Numbered from the stretch's first letter, positions 26,933 through 35,766 are shown. The stretch is 64,000 bases of DNA from Deltaproteobacteria bacterium (GCA_016178705.1 JACOST010000028.1:766951-830950); one strand, 5' to 3'. The notes: a model not told the origin generated them from the sequence alone. Made by a program: numbers and translations.

Positions 26933-27601
26933 ATGAAGTCCGCGCACGGCCAGAACCATCCCTGGGTCGCCGTCGACGTGGTGATCTTCACCATCGACGA
27001 GGGTGAACTGAAGGCGCTGCTGGTGAAACTGAAGGACGGGCCGTTCACCGGTCGCTGGGCGTTGCCGGGCGGCCTGGTGAGCGTTGGCGAACCGCTCGAA
27101 GCGGCGGCGACGCGCGAACTGTCCGAAAAAACCGGGTTACGCGATCTCTACCTCGAGCAGTTGCGCAGCTTCGGTTCTCCGACGCGCGATCCCCACGCGC
27201 ACGTGGTGTCGGTAGCGTACTTTGCGCTGCTGCCGCACAAGGACCGCGACACGCTGGCACATCCGAAGTACGCACGACTCGAATGGCGCGCGGTCACGGC
27301 GCTGCCATCGCTCGCATACGACCACAACGCGGTGGCGCGCTACGCACTTGATCGCCTGCGGGCGAAGCTGGCGTACACCAACATCGTCTACAGCTTGCTG
27401 CCGCGCGAGTTCACCTTGGGGCAGTTGCAAGAGATTTATGAAGTCATCCTCGGCCGCTCGCTCGATCGCCGCAACTTCCGCAAGAAGCTGCTGGCCACCG
27501 GGCTGCTGCGCGCGCTTCCAAAAGTCCGCCGCGGCCCGCACCGCCCGGCAACGCTCTACGCTTTCACCCACCGCCGGCCGATGAATATTCCAATGCTGTG
27601 A
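26933..27601 (+). CDS. nrtR: NrtR-type Nudix-domain transcriptional regulator of NAD metabolism
   Basis: The 222-residue protein has an N-terminal Nudix domain (about residues 8-140) and a C-terminal winged helix (about 150-222, FTLGQLQEIYEVILGRSLDRRNFRKKLLATGLL), the NrtR architecture. The Nudix box reads GGLVSVGEPLEAAATRELSEKTGL: one of the paired catalytic Glu residues is Lys, as often seen where the domain senses ADP-ribose rather than hydrolysing it. Its place directly after nadA and the palindrome over the nadA promoter support a role as NAD-pathway repressor. A plain Nudix hydrolase is the alternative, but the winged helix argues against it. Confidence 0.85.
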   Translation: MKSAHGQNHPWVAVDVVIFTIDEGELKALLVKLKDGPFTGRWALPGGLVSVGEPLEAAATRELSEKTGLRDLYLEQLRSFGSPTRDPHAHVVSVAYFALLPHKDRDTLAHPKYARLEWRAVTALPSLAYDHNAVARYALDRLRAKLAYTNIVYSLLPREFTLGQLQEIYEVILGRSLDRRNFRKKLLATGLLRALPKVRRGPHRPATLYAFTHRRPMNIPML

Positions 27602-27636
27602 ATTCCACCTTGACTTGAAGTGGCAAATCCGGTGAC

Positions 27637-29040
27637 GTGACGACTCTCAACATGGACGGCGATGCATCATCCCTGGCGCTCACTGCCGACGCGGCGAGTG
27701 TAGCCACGACGGCGCGCGCCGAACTGCGGCGCACGATCTGGAACCTCGCCTGGCCGGTGATCGTCACCTTTCTGTTCGAGTCGATGGTCGGCCTGGTCGA
27801 CACGTTGATGGTCGGCCGACTCGGGGCGGCAGCCGTGGCCGCGGTCGGGGTCGGCGCGCAAGTGTTGTCGGGTGTGAGCGTCGCCATGACCGCGGTCGGC
27901 ACCGGCACCTTGGCGCTGGTGGCGCGGCATATCGGTGCGGGCGAGCCCGATGAAGCGCGGCGCGTGCTAGCGCAGTCGGTGGTAACGGCGGTGGCGCTGT
28001 CGTTGGTGATGATCACGCCGGTGATCTTGTGGGCGCCCGCGATCGTCCACGCGTTCGGCGTGGAGGCGAGCGTCGTCGATCTCGGCGGCGCGTTCGTGCG
28101 TTTGGTGATGCTGTCGATTCCCGCCTCCGCGGTGTTGTTCGTCATCGGGTCGGCGCTGCGCGGCGCGGGCGACACGCGCACACCGTTGGCCATCGGTCTG
28201 ACCGTGAACATCATCAACATCGCTGGCAACTACGTCTTGATCTTCGGCAAACTCGGCCTGCCCGCGCTCGGCGTGCGCGGTTCGGCGATCGCCACGGCGG
28301 TCGCGTTCACCAGCGGCGCCACGTTCGGCCTGGTGCTGTTGGCGCGCGGCACGTTGGTGTTGCGGCTGGTTGCGGCGCACCTGCGGCCGCACCTGCACAC
28401 CGTGCGGCGCGTCCTCAGCATCGGCTATCCCGCCGCGGCCGAGCAGATGCTGATGCAGTTCGGCTTCTTCATCTACCTGATCTTCGCGGCCCGCTACGGG
28501 ACCAGCGCGGTGGCGGCGTATTTCATCGGCGTCCGCATCTTGGCATTGTCGTTTCTGCCGGGCTTCGGCTTTGCCGCCGCGGCTGGCGCGCTGGTCGGGC
28601 AAAATCTCGGCGCGCGCAATCCCACTCGCGCCGAGCAAGCCGGATGGATGGCCAACCGCATGTCGGTGACGATGATGTCAGTCACCGGCGTCATCATCTT
28701 CATGAGCGCCACGCACATTGCCCGCGTGTTCGTCGACGATCCGGCAGTCGTCGACGGCACGGTGTGGTTCATCTACATGCTCGCCGCGGCGCAGCCGCTG
28801 ATGGCGGTCGATTTCACCATCGGCGGCGCCTTACGCGGTGCCGGCGATACGCGCTTCCCGCTCATCACGGTGCTGGTCGCATTCTACGGTTGCCGGTTGG
28901 GATGCGCGTACCTCGCGTCGTCCGTACTGCACCTGTCGCTGAAATGGGTGTGGGCGGCACTAATCGGCGACTACGTTGCGCGCGCCGCACTGAAATCGTG
29001 GCGCTTCCGCAGCGGACGTTGGAAGACGATCTCCGTGTGA
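27637..29040 (+). CDS. MATE-family multidrug/metabolite exporter
   Basis: The 467-residue protein has about 12 transmembrane segments and the two-fold MATE repeat. The first half contains WNLAWPVIVTFLFESMVGLVDTLMVGRLGAAAVAAVG and GSALRGAGDTRTPLAIG; the second contains IGYPAAAEQMLMQFGFFIYLIF and GGALRGAGDTRFPLITVL. MATE proteins export cationic drugs or metabolites by Na+ or H+ antiport across the inner membrane. The frame begins at GTG 27637; an in-frame ATG at 27652 is equally possible, and the first 25 residues are non-membrane. It follows nrtR by 35 bases. Confidence 0.92.
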   Translation: MTTLNMDGDASSLALTADAASVATTARAELRRTIWNLAWPVIVTFLFESMVGLVDTLMVGRLGAAAVAAVGVGAQVLSGVSVAMTAVGTGTLALVARHIGAGEPDEARRVLAQSVVTAVALSLVMITPVILWAPAIVHAFGVEASVVDLGGAFVRLVMLSIPASAVLFVIGSALRGAGDTRTPLAIGLTVNIINIAGNYVLIFGKLGLPALGVRGSAIATAVAFTSGATFGLVLLARGTLVLRLVAAHLRPHLHTVRRVLSIGYPAAAEQMLMQFGFFIYLIFAARYGTSAVAAYFIGVRILALSFLPGFGFAAAAGALVGQNLGARNPTRAEQAGWMANRMSVTMMSVTGVIIFMSATHIARVFVDDPAVVDGTVWFIYMLAAAQPLMAVDFTIGGALRGAGDTRFPLITVLVAFYGCRLGCAYLASSVLHLSLKWVWAALIGDYVARAALKSWRFRSGRWKTISV

Positions 29041-29046
29041 CGGAGG

Positions 29047-29137
29047 CGTGATTCGTGAATGGTGAGTCGTGACTCGTGAGTGGTAAGTCGTCCGGCTCCC
29101 ACTGCCTAACTGCCTACTACCGTCTGCCTACTACTTA
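29047..29137. repeat. CGTGANN array followed by CTNCYTA array
   Basis: 29047-29092 reads CGTGATT, CGTGAAT, GGTGAGT, CGTGACT, CGTGAGT, GGTAAGT. From about 29101 a different 7-bp theme takes over (CTGCCTA, CTGCCTA, CTACCGT, CTGCCTA, CTACTTA). It continues past 29137 into the last codons of the leftward LolA-like gene (encoding KTVGGR). Two heptamer families are thus joined in one gap between convergent genes. Confidence 0.7.
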
Positions 29138-29875
29138 CTATCTTCCGCCTACTGTCTTCGCCAGGAGCGCCGGATCGAACCGCTCAGGCGAAACGCTCGG
29201 GGGCTGACTCCACTTCAGGGTCAGCGTGCTCATCGTCCGCATCTTGAAATCTTCCATCGTCACCGTGGTCGGCAGCCACTTGCGGCCAACCAACACCTGA
29301 TCGCTGTTGCGTTGCATCTTCACCAGATTGTTGGGCGTCTGTTGGTAGTACATGACCTTGAGGGGAATGTTCCGCTCGGTATCGAAAGTGACCACCAGCA
29401 AACAGTAGGGCGAAGCCTTCGGGGCGATTGAAACGGTCATGCGGCCGGCCCCCTCATCGCTGATGCGAGTGTCGGCGAAGTTCGCGATCCGCAGCGGTTG
29501 CAGATCCTCGCGCGCGAACTCGCTGTCCGCGAGCGTCGCGTCGGCTGGAAAGGGTTGCGCCTGCGTGGCGCCCTTGGCGAGACGGAACGCTTGCGTGCCG
29601 TCGTTCAAGATGAGCGCCTTGCCGCCGTCGTTGCCCAACTCGACGTAGAGATCAGTGCCGACGGTGCCCGGCCGGTAGATCAGGATGGCGGGAAAGCGAT
29701 GGGTTTCCTCCGGCGAGGCGACGGTCAGCTCGCCGTCGGCGCGCACTAGCGCGGTGACACGCGATTCCTCCTCGACGGCGCGTAGCAGAGCGGGCAGGCG
29801 GCCGGTGTCCTGTGCCGCGACCCGGGAAGCGACCAGCGTCGCTATCGCCGTCGCTCCAATCACCCAACTGCGCAT
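29138..29875 (-). CDS. LolA-like outer-membrane lipoprotein-sorting family protein
   Basis: The 245-residue protein has a clear signal peptide (VIGATAIATLVASRVAAQ, cleavage near residue 21). The remainder is a beta-rich domain with an RFPAILIYRPGTVGTDLYVEL strand pair and a YCLLVVTFDTERNIPLKVMYYQ region typical of COG2834/LolA-like proteins. These carry hydrophobic cargo such as lipoproteins in the periplasm. AGGAGG lies 5 bases before the ATG at 29875; the longer frame upstream belongs to other DNA. The C-terminal six codons coincide with the CTNCYTA repeat array. No partner transporter is adjacent. Confidence 0.75.
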   Translation of the reverse strand: MRSWVIGATAIATLVASRVAAQDTGRLPALLRAVEEESRVTALVRADGELTVASPEETHRFPAILIYRPGTVGTDLYVELGNDGGKALILNDGTQAFRLAKGATQAQPFPADATLADSEFAREDLQPLRIANFADTRISDEGAGRMTVSIAPKASPYCLLVVTFDTERNIPLKVMYYQQTPNNLVKMQRNSDQVLVGRKWLPTTVTMEDFKMRTMSTLTLKWSQPPSVSPERFDPALLAKTVGGR

Positions 29876-29986
29876 CCGTTCCTCCTGTTCAGCCGCGAAA
29901 CGCGACCATCTACGCCGATGCGCCATTGCGTTGTCAAGGCGGGTCGGGTTTATTCGCACGCGGGAGAGCGAGCGGAAGAGAGAGTG

Positions 29987-30790
29987 ATGCGGCGCATCGG
30001 TTGGGGCCGGCTGCTGGCCTTCGTGCTGATCATCGAGAACGGCTTCTTGCTGTTCCCGATCGTGCGCGACTTCGTGCTCAGCAGCGAGGAGAGTCCGGCG
30101 GCACGTGGGCGCCAAGTGGCACTGAATCTGGGTTGCTTCAACTGCCACGGTCCCGACGGCCGCGGCAACGTGCCCAATCACGGCAGCAAGTTCGACACCG
30201 TGCCCGGCTTCGGCGAGCAAACGTTGATGATGTTCGTGAAGAGCGACGCCGAGCTACGCGAATACATCCTCGATGGCGGCCCGCAACGCCGCCTCCAGAG
30301 TGAAAGCTACCGCGACGAGATGGCAGCGCAGGCGCTGCGGATGCCGGCGTTCCGCGGCTGGGTGAGCAATCGCGACGTCGACGCCCTAGTGGCGTATCTG
30401 CGCGTGGTGTCCGGTCTGTTGAGTCCAAAGGATGCAATTGTAGTCAGCGGCGAGCAACTCGCCGGCAAACTTGGTTGCTTTTCCTGTCACGGCGAGATGG
30501 GGATGGGCGGCCGGCCGAACCCCGGTTCGCTGAAGGGATACATTCCCGGTTTTCTCGGTGAGGATTTCCACGAGTTGGTGCACGACGACGACGAGCTGAT
30601 GACCTGGTTGCGCGACGGCGCGTTGCCGCGCATCGGGGGCAGCGGCCTCGGGGGTTTTTTCTTCAAACGCCAGCGCGTTCGGATGCCCGAGTACAAGCGA
30701 TTCGTTCCGGAAGAAGACCTGCAAGCCCTGGCGGCCTACGTGCGCTGGCTCGCCGCCGGCACGTGGCGCCACGAGCAACTGTCATCGTAG
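29987..30790 (+). CDS. Membrane-anchored dihaem cytochrome c
   Basis: The 267-residue protein has an N-terminal hydrophobic anchor (LLAFVLIIENGFLLFPIVRDF) and two tandem cytochrome c domains with haem-binding motifs CFNCH (about residue 50) and CFSCH (about 165). Candidate distal Met ligands are in MPAFRGW and MPEYKRF. The anchor retains the domains on the periplasmic side of the inner membrane, where they pass electrons between dehydrogenases or quinol oxidases and a terminal acceptor. The start at 29987 is one of several possible; GTG at 29984 and a longer frame from 29918 exist. No oxidase genes are nearby. Confidence 0.88.
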   Translation: MRRIGWGRLLAFVLIIENGFLLFPIVRDFVLSSEESPAARGRQVALNLGCFNCHGPDGRGNVPNHGSKFDTVPGFGEQTLMMFVKSDAELREYILDGGPQRRLQSESYRDEMAAQALRMPAFRGWVSNRDVDALVAYLRVVSGLLSPKDAIVVSGEQLAGKLGCFSCHGEMGMGGRPNPGSLKGYIPGFLGEDFHELVHDDDELMTWLRDGALPRIGGSGLGGFFFKRQRVRMPEYKRFVPEEDLQALAAYVRWLAAGTWRHEQLSS

Positions 30791-30979
30791 GCACCGCGGC
30801 GGGCGCTGCCGGTTTTTTGGGCGGCGCCCAACATCTGGGCATAACTACGCCCGGCGCAGGTCCGCCCCCCGTGCGGCGCAAACTCACGGCCTTCAGGCGG
30901 CTCGTGGCACCGGCGTTGCTCTGCTTGGAATTCTCACAAACGCAGGCAGCAGTCTGCACATCATAAGGAGGGGACAATT

Positions 30980-32248
30980 ATGAGAAGGCACACTACGGTA
31001 CGTCTGGTCGCGGTCATGGCAGGTTGGGCGGGCCTGGCGCTCGTTGCCAACGGCACGGTCGCGGGCGCGCAAACGCTGCAGGAGCGCGTCGACGCGCTCG
31101 AGAAGAAAGTCGGCGACGGGAGCAAGACTGCCGTCGACGACTACGGCATCAAGTTCCACGGCTTGATCGCGGTCGACTATACCTACGACATCAATGCCCC
31201 CGACAGCGGCGGGCCGTTTTTGACTCTGTTCGATAACGAGAAGAACAGCTTCCTGCTCAATCTTGCCAACCTGCACGTCGAGCGGCAGTCGGAGAAGGGG
31301 GTCGGCTTCGTCTTCGATATGGACTTCGGCAAGACCGCGGACGTGGTCAACAACACCACGTTCTTCGGCAAACACGACAGCTCGGGCGCACCCGTCACCG
31401 GCAACGGCACGGACTTCTTCGATGCGCGTCAGTTCTACATCACCTACAAGGTTCCGGTCGGCAGCGGCCTGAACTTGAAGGTCGGTCGCTTCGTCACGCT
31501 GGCGGGCGCGGAGATCATCAAGTCGTACAACAACATCAACTACAACATCAGCAACTCGATTTTGTTCGGCTTCGCGATTCCGTTCACGCACACCGGCATC
31601 ATGGGCAGCTATGCGTTCAACGACCAGCTCAGTGTCGACCTCGGGTTGGTGAACGGCTGGGACGACGTCTCCGACAACAACAACGGCAAGAGCTTCCATG
31701 GCGGCATCACGGTCGCGCCTGATCCCCGCTTCTCGTGGTACACCACGATCATGTACGGACCGGAGCAGAACGACCGCTCGGGTTCCAAGCGCTTCCTGGC
31801 CACGACGTTGTTCACCGTCAAGGCCACCGATCAGTTGACTCTGATTGCCGACTACAACTACGGCAATGAGAGCAACGTGTCATTGACCAGTTCGGGCCTA
31901 CCGAACGCGACCTCCACCACGGCGCTCTATGGCGCGCCGGGCAACGCGGAATGGCAAGGCGTCGCGGGTTACATTGTCTATGCGCCGCTCGATGAGTTGC
32001 AGCTCTCGTTCCGCAGTGAAGTCTTCGACGATCCGGATGGCGTCCGCACGCTGGTTCAGCAACCCGGCTACGGCCCTGGCGCCACCTATTGGGAAGTCAC
32101 GCCCACCGTCAGCTACCGAATCGCCGACGGACTCTGGTGGCGCAACGAGTACCGGCACGACGAGGCGGACAAGCAAGTCTTCCCGACGAGCGACCACATG
32201 GCTCGCGGTCAGGACACGATCGCGACCGAGTTGATTTACACGTTCTGA
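30980..32248 (+). CDS. Outer-membrane beta-barrel porin-like protein
   Basis: The 422-residue protein has a signal peptide (VMAGWAGLALVANGTVAGA, cleavage near residue 30) and a short coiled-coil start (LQERVDALEKKV). It is then rich in alternating aromatic beta strands such as GFVFDMDFG, QFYITYKVP and FSWYTTIMYG, ending in a C-terminal Phe (IYTF) as expected for Bam-assembled barrels. Length and pattern suit the BBP2/OprO-like porin families, which allow passage of small or phosphate-like solutes. AAGGAGGGG precedes the ATG by about 9 bases. A strong hairpin follows the stop, and the gene appears monocistronic. Confidence 0.85.
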   Translation: MRRHTTVRLVAVMAGWAGLALVANGTVAGAQTLQERVDALEKKVGDGSKTAVDDYGIKFHGLIAVDYTYDINAPDSGGPFLTLFDNEKNSFLLNLANLHVERQSEKGVGFVFDMDFGKTADVVNNTTFFGKHDSSGAPVTGNGTDFFDARQFYITYKVPVGSGLNLKVGRFVTLAGAEIIKSYNNINYNISNSILFGFAIPFTHTGIMGSYAFNDQLSVDLGLVNGWDDVSDNNNGKSFHGGITVAPDPRFSWYTTIMYGPEQNDRSGSKRFLATTLFTVKATDQLTLIADYNYGNESNVSLTSSGLPNATSTTALYGAPGNAEWQGVAGYIVYAPLDELQLSFRSEVFDDPDGVRTLVQQPGYGPGATYWEVTPTVSYRIADGLWWRNEYRHDEADKQVFPTSDHMARGQDTIATELIYTF

Positions 32249-32292
32249 GGTATGCCACGCTGCAAAGGTCGACAACTTTTGTAGCTTCCTCC

Positions 32293-32343
32293 CGTGAGGG
32301 TCTCGCCGCCACTCTCCCTGGCGGCGAGGCCCTCTTCTCACGT
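32293..32343 (+). terminator. Strong hairpin terminator after the porin gene
   Basis: Arms GAGGGTCTCGCCGCC and GGCGGCGAGGCCCTC pair over 15 bp with one G-U pair around the loop ACTCTCCCT. Outer CGTGAG/CTCACG can extend the stem. There is only a short TTCT run after the inner stem, so it may be partly Rho-assisted or mainly an mRNA-stabilising structure. Confidence 0.65.
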
Positions 32344-32375
32344 GCCGCGATTGGCTGTGCCTGTGAGTCGTTTCG

Positions 32376-32816
32376 GTGATCAAACACGTTCTCGTTGTCG
32401 ATGATGACCCGTCGATTCGGCTGGTGATCGAACACGCGCTCGCCGGTGAGGGTTACGAGGTCAGCACCTGCGACGATGGCAGCGAAGTGATGGACCGGCT
32501 GGCGCGCACGCGCTTCGATTTGGTCGTGCTCGACCTGTACATGCCGGGCATGAACGGATTCGAAGTGCTGCGTCAGATCCGCGCGCGGCCACTCGGCACG
32601 CTGCCCAAGCCGCAGACACCGCCGACGGTCAAGATCCTCGTGATCTCCGCGCACAGCGACCCGGCGACGACCCAGTTCGTGCTCAAGCGCGGCGCCGACA
32701 CCTGTCTAGCCAAGCCGTTCGATCTCGGCGATCTTCTGCAAGTGGCGCGGCAGCTCACCCAATTGCCACATGCGGCGCGCGCACGTCGCGGGCGCAACAA
32801 TCTGACCACAGCCTAA
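32376..32816 (+). CDS. Single-domain (CheY-like) response regulator
   Basis: The 146-residue protein is a receiver domain only: acidic pocket VVDDDPS at residues 7-13, phospho-acceptor Asp in LVVLDLYMPGMNG (about residue 53), the Ser/Thr switch in VISAHS and the conserved Lys in CLAKPF. The last 20 residues are basic and have no output domain. It starts at GTG. Receivers of this type are phosphorylated by a histidine kinase and act by protein-protein contact. No kinase is encoded nearby, so it is an orphan regulator. Confidence 0.92.
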   Translation: MIKHVLVVDDDPSIRLVIEHALAGEGYEVSTCDDGSEVMDRLARTRFDLVVLDLYMPGMNGFEVLRQIRARPLGTLPKPQTPPTVKILVISAHSDPATTQFVLKRGADTCLAKPFDLGDLLQVARQLTQLPHAARARRGRNNLTTA

Positions 32817-32908
32817 CGAAGCACGGCGCTTTTTCTCTTCGAACCCCTGTTAACTATTGACGCGCAGTCGTGCTAGGAAGGCGCCACTTTCGCCTGAGGA
32901 GTACGAGC

Positions 32909-34396
32909 ATGTCGTCAGCCCAAGCGCGCGGGACGCCGCCAACCTATCGCATGTACATAGACGGCGCATGGTGCGACGCCAGCAACGGCGCCACCTACGA
33001 TCTGCCGAATCCGGCCACCGAAGCGATCGTAGCGCGCGTTCCCAACGCCACGCGCGCCGACATGGAACGCGCCATCGCCGCCGCCCGGCGCGCGTTCGAC
33101 GACGGGCCGTGGCCGCGCACCAGCCGGCATGATCGCGCCAAGATGATTCGCCGCATCATCGACGGAATGGAGAAGCGCAAGGAAGACCTGCGCCAGTTGC
33201 TCATCATCGCCGCCGCCGCGGAATACGTCTCGCATCCAATTCAACTCGACCTGCCGTTCGAGTTGCTGGCGAACTACGCCGACCTCGCGCTGTCGTTCGA
33301 GTTCGAGAAGATGCTGCCGACCATCATCACACAGAGCCCGATGGGCGCTCAGGCCGTCAGCGCCATGGCCTACCACCAACCGGTGGGTGTCTGCGGCATG
33401 ATCCCGACCTGGAACTTTCCGCTCTTCGTGAGCGTGCAAAAACTCGGTCCGGCATTGGCCGCCGGCTGCACGATGATCTTCAAACCCTCGCCGTACATGC
33501 CGCTGATCGATCTCGCCCTCGCCGAGATCATCGAAGAGTGCGATCTGCCCAAGGGTGTCTTCAACGTCGTGACCGGCGAGAGTCCCGACCTCGGTGCGTT
33601 GCTGGTCGAGAGTCCGTTGGTCGACAAGATTAGTTACACCGGCAGCGTCGCGACTGGAAAGCGGATCATGGCCGCCGCCGCCGGCACGTTGAAGCGGGTG
33701 CACTTGGAGTTGGGCGGCAAGTCGGCGGCGATCGTTCTCGATGACGCCGATCTCGACTTGGTGGCCCCATACACTTCCGGTCCGAGTTTCTTCCACGCCG
33801 GGCAAGGCTGCGCGATGTGTACGCGGGTGATGGTGCCGGCCAGCAAGCACGACGCGGTGGTCGAGCGCCTGGCGAACTTCGTCAACATGATTGTGAAGAT
33901 CGGCGACCCGGCCGATCCCACGGTGATGCTCGGCCCGGTGATTCGCGCAGAACGGCGCGCGAAGATCGAGGAGTACATCGAGTCCGGCAAGCAACAGGGC
34001 GCTGTGCTCGCCACCGGCGGCGGGCGGCCGGCGGATCTGCCGAAGGGTTACTTCTTGCAACCGACGATCTTCGGCGGCGTACGCAACGACATGCGGATCG
34101 CGCGTGAAGAAATCTTCGGCCCGGTGTTGTCGGTTATGCCGTTCAAAGACGAGGACGACGCCATCCGCATCGCCAATGATTCGCCCTACGGCCTCGGCGG
34201 CGCGATCTACAGCGCCGACCGCGCCAAGGTGATCGCGATGGCCAAGCGCATCCGTACCGGCACGTTGAACATCAACGGCGCCGTCAGCTTGATTCACCTC
34301 CCGTTCGGCGGCTTCAAAGACAGCGGCATCGGCCGCGAAGGCGGCTGGTGGGGCGTCAACGAGTACACGGAGATTCAAGCCATCGCATGGACGTGA
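32909..34396 (+). CDS. Aldehyde dehydrogenase (NAD(P)+)
   Basis: The 495-residue protein has ALDH superfamily signatures: the IPTWNFPL and KPSPYMPLI cofactor region, SYTGSVATGKRI (NAD-binding), general-base Glu in LELGGKSA, and the catalytic Cys in HAGQGCAMCTR (about residue 300), then EEIFGPVL. It oxidises aldehydes to carboxylates. The start at 32909 has GAGGAG 8 bases upstream; an extension to 32870 lacks support. With acyl-CoA dehydrogenases, hydrolase and thiolase on either side, it fits oxidation of lipid-derived or alcohol-derived aldehydes. The specific substrate is unknown. Confidence 0.94.
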   Translation: MSSAQARGTPPTYRMYIDGAWCDASNGATYDLPNPATEAIVARVPNATRADMERAIAAARRAFDDGPWPRTSRHDRAKMIRRIIDGMEKRKEDLRQLLIIAAAAEYVSHPIQLDLPFELLANYADLALSFEFEKMLPTIITQSPMGAQAVSAMAYHQPVGVCGMIPTWNFPLFVSVQKLGPALAAGCTMIFKPSPYMPLIDLALAEIIEECDLPKGVFNVVTGESPDLGALLVESPLVDKISYTGSVATGKRIMAAAAGTLKRVHLELGGKSAAIVLDDADLDLVAPYTSGPSFFHAGQGCAMCTRVMVPASKHDAVVERLANFVNMIVKIGDPADPTVMLGPVIRAERRAKIEEYIESGKQQGAVLATGGGRPADLPKGYFLQPTIFGGVRNDMRIAREEIFGPVLSVMPFKDEDDAIRIANDSPYGLGGAIYSADRAKVIAMAKRIRTGTLNINGAVSLIHLPFGGFKDSGIGREGGWWGVNEYTEIQAIAWT

Positions 34397-34401
34397 TCAA
34401 C

Positions 34402-34484
34402 GGCTGATGGCAGATAGCCTATCGTCGGGCAGCATCCACCGATTGACCATGCGCCATCAGCGATAGGCCATCTGCCATAAGCGA
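34402..34484. repeat. GCCATNN heptamer array with inverted arms
   Basis: Left arm GCTGATGGCAGATAGCC then TATCG, and right arm CGATAGGCCATCTGCC then ATAAGC, are near-perfect reverse complements flanking a 35-40-base centre. Within each arm the unit is 7 bp (GATGGCA/GATAGCC; on the other strand GCCATCA, GCGATAG, GCCATCT, GCCATAA). A second array of this family is at 36617-36730. It fills the gap between the aldehyde dehydrogenase and acyl-CoA dehydrogenase genes. Confidence 0.75.
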
Positions 34485-34488
34485 TCCC

Positions 34489-35679
34489 ATGGACCTTTCC
34501 TACACTCCCGAACAAGAAACCTTTCGCTTGCGGCTGCGCCGCTGGCTGAAAGAGAACCTGCCGCGCGGTTGGGGCAGCGATGCGTTTCCGCCATTCGCTA
34601 CCTACGAAGATGAAGTCGCGTTCATGCGTGATTGGCAGGGCCAACTCTACCGCGCCGGTTGGGTCGGCCTCGCGTGGCCGAAGGAATACGGCGGACAGGG
34701 CGCGACGCTAGTCGAACAGGCAATCTACAACCAAGAAATGGCCCGCCTGCGCGCGCCCGAGCTGATCAACAAAGTTGGCGTCAACAACGTCGGGCCGACG
34801 CTGATCATGTTCGGCAGCGAAGAACAGAAGCACCGGTTCATGCCGAAGATTCTCTCGGCGGACGAAATTTGGTGCCAGCTCTTCAGCGAGCCGGGTGCCG
34901 GTTCCGATCTCGCGTCGGTGCGCACCAAAGCGGAGCGCGACGGCGACGGGTACCGCGTCAGCGGCCAAAAGGTCTGGACCAGCTACGCGCAGTTTTCCAA
35001 GTGGGCGATCTGTTTGGCGCGCACCGATCAGGACGCACCCAAGCACAAGGGCCTGAGCTATCTGATCGTCGACATGGAAGCGCCGGGCATCGAGATCCGC
35101 CCGCTGCGGCAGATGACCGGCGGCGCCGAGTTCAACGAAGTCTTCATGGACAACGTGTTCGTGCCGCGCTCGTACCTGATCGGCGGCGAGAACGAGGGCT
35201 GGCACGTCTCGATGCACACCCTCGCGCACGAGCGTGGCACTGCCTTCTGTTTCAAGGAACAGGTGAAGCAGAAGATCTGGGTGGATCAACTCGTCGAATT
35301 GATCCGCGAGCGTGCCGCGGGCGGACAGCCCGTCTCCGCATCGGTGCGCGACGAAGCGGTCAAGGCGTTCATCAACGTCGAAATCATGGGCTTGATGAAT
35401 TTGAAAACGATCACCCGTCTCGATCGCGGCGAATTACCCGGACCCGAATCGAGTTTGGTGAAGGAATTCTGGACGCGCATCTCGCAGCACTTGCAACAGG
35501 TGGCCGTGGCCGCCGAAGGGGTCCACGGCCAGCTCCTGTCGGGCGACGCGCACGCGCTCGCCGGTGGCCGCTGGGCGACGACCTATCTCTACGCCCAATC
35601 CAACGGCATCGCCGGTGGCACGTCGGAAGTGCAGCTCAACATCCTTGCGCAACGCATGCTGGGCCTGCCGAAGGGCTGA
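34489..35679 (+). CDS. Acyl-CoA dehydrogenase
   Basis: The 396-residue protein has the N-terminal helical domain (YTPEQETFRLRLRRWLKENL), GLAWPKEYGGQGATL, the FAD/substrate motif LFSEPGAGSDLASV and GQKVWTSYAQFSKW. It ends with GIAGGTSEVQLNILAQRMLGLPKG, as in the FadE-like dehydrogenases of steroid and branched-chain CoA catabolism. The usual catalytic Glu position of medium-chain enzymes is replaced by this GGTSEV pattern, common in the FadE-type heterodimer family. It is cytoplasmic and uses ETF as acceptor. It lies after the aldehyde dehydrogenase, with 92 bases of repeat DNA between them, so co-transcription is possible. Confidence 0.93.
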   Translation: MDLSYTPEQETFRLRLRRWLKENLPRGWGSDAFPPFATYEDEVAFMRDWQGQLYRAGWVGLAWPKEYGGQGATLVEQAIYNQEMARLRAPELINKVGVNNVGPTLIMFGSEEQKHRFMPKILSADEIWCQLFSEPGAGSDLASVRTKAERDGDGYRVSGQKVWTSYAQFSKWAICLARTDQDAPKHKGLSYLIVDMEAPGIEIRPLRQMTGGAEFNEVFMDNVFVPRSYLIGGENEGWHVSMHTLAHERGTAFCFKEQVKQKIWVDQLVELIRERAAGGQPVSASVRDEAVKAFINVEIMGLMNLKTITRLDRGELPGPESSLVKEFWTRISQHLQQVAVAAEGVHGQLLSGDAHALAGGRWATTYLYAQSNGIAGGTSEVQLNILAQRMLGLPKG

Positions 35680-35682
35680 CCT

Positions 35683-35766
35683 CGTGAATCGTGAGACGTG
35701 AATCGTGAGGGCGTACTCGGAGTGTATTCCTCCGACTCACGACTCACGTTTCACGATCTCACATCG
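35683..35766. repeat. Inverted CGTGANN / TCACGNN heptamer arms
   Basis: Left arm CGTGAAT, CGTGAGA, CGTGAAT, CGTGAGG; spacer of about 26 bases; right arm TCACGAC, TCACGTT, TCACGAT and CTCACA. The right end reaches the TGA stop of the leftward hydrolase gene. The block separates the convergent acyl-CoA dehydrogenase and hydrolase genes and could serve as a bidirectional terminator. Confidence 0.8.

Noticed and set aside
30800-30840. Hairpin GGGCGCTGCC...GGCGGCGCCC after the cytochrome gene as a terminator
   Set aside because: The T-run lies in the loop, not after the stem; it is too weak to call.
32915-34378. 487-codon leftward frame opposite the aldehyde dehydrogenase
   Set aside because: Shadow frame; forward frame has complete ALDH active-site motifs.
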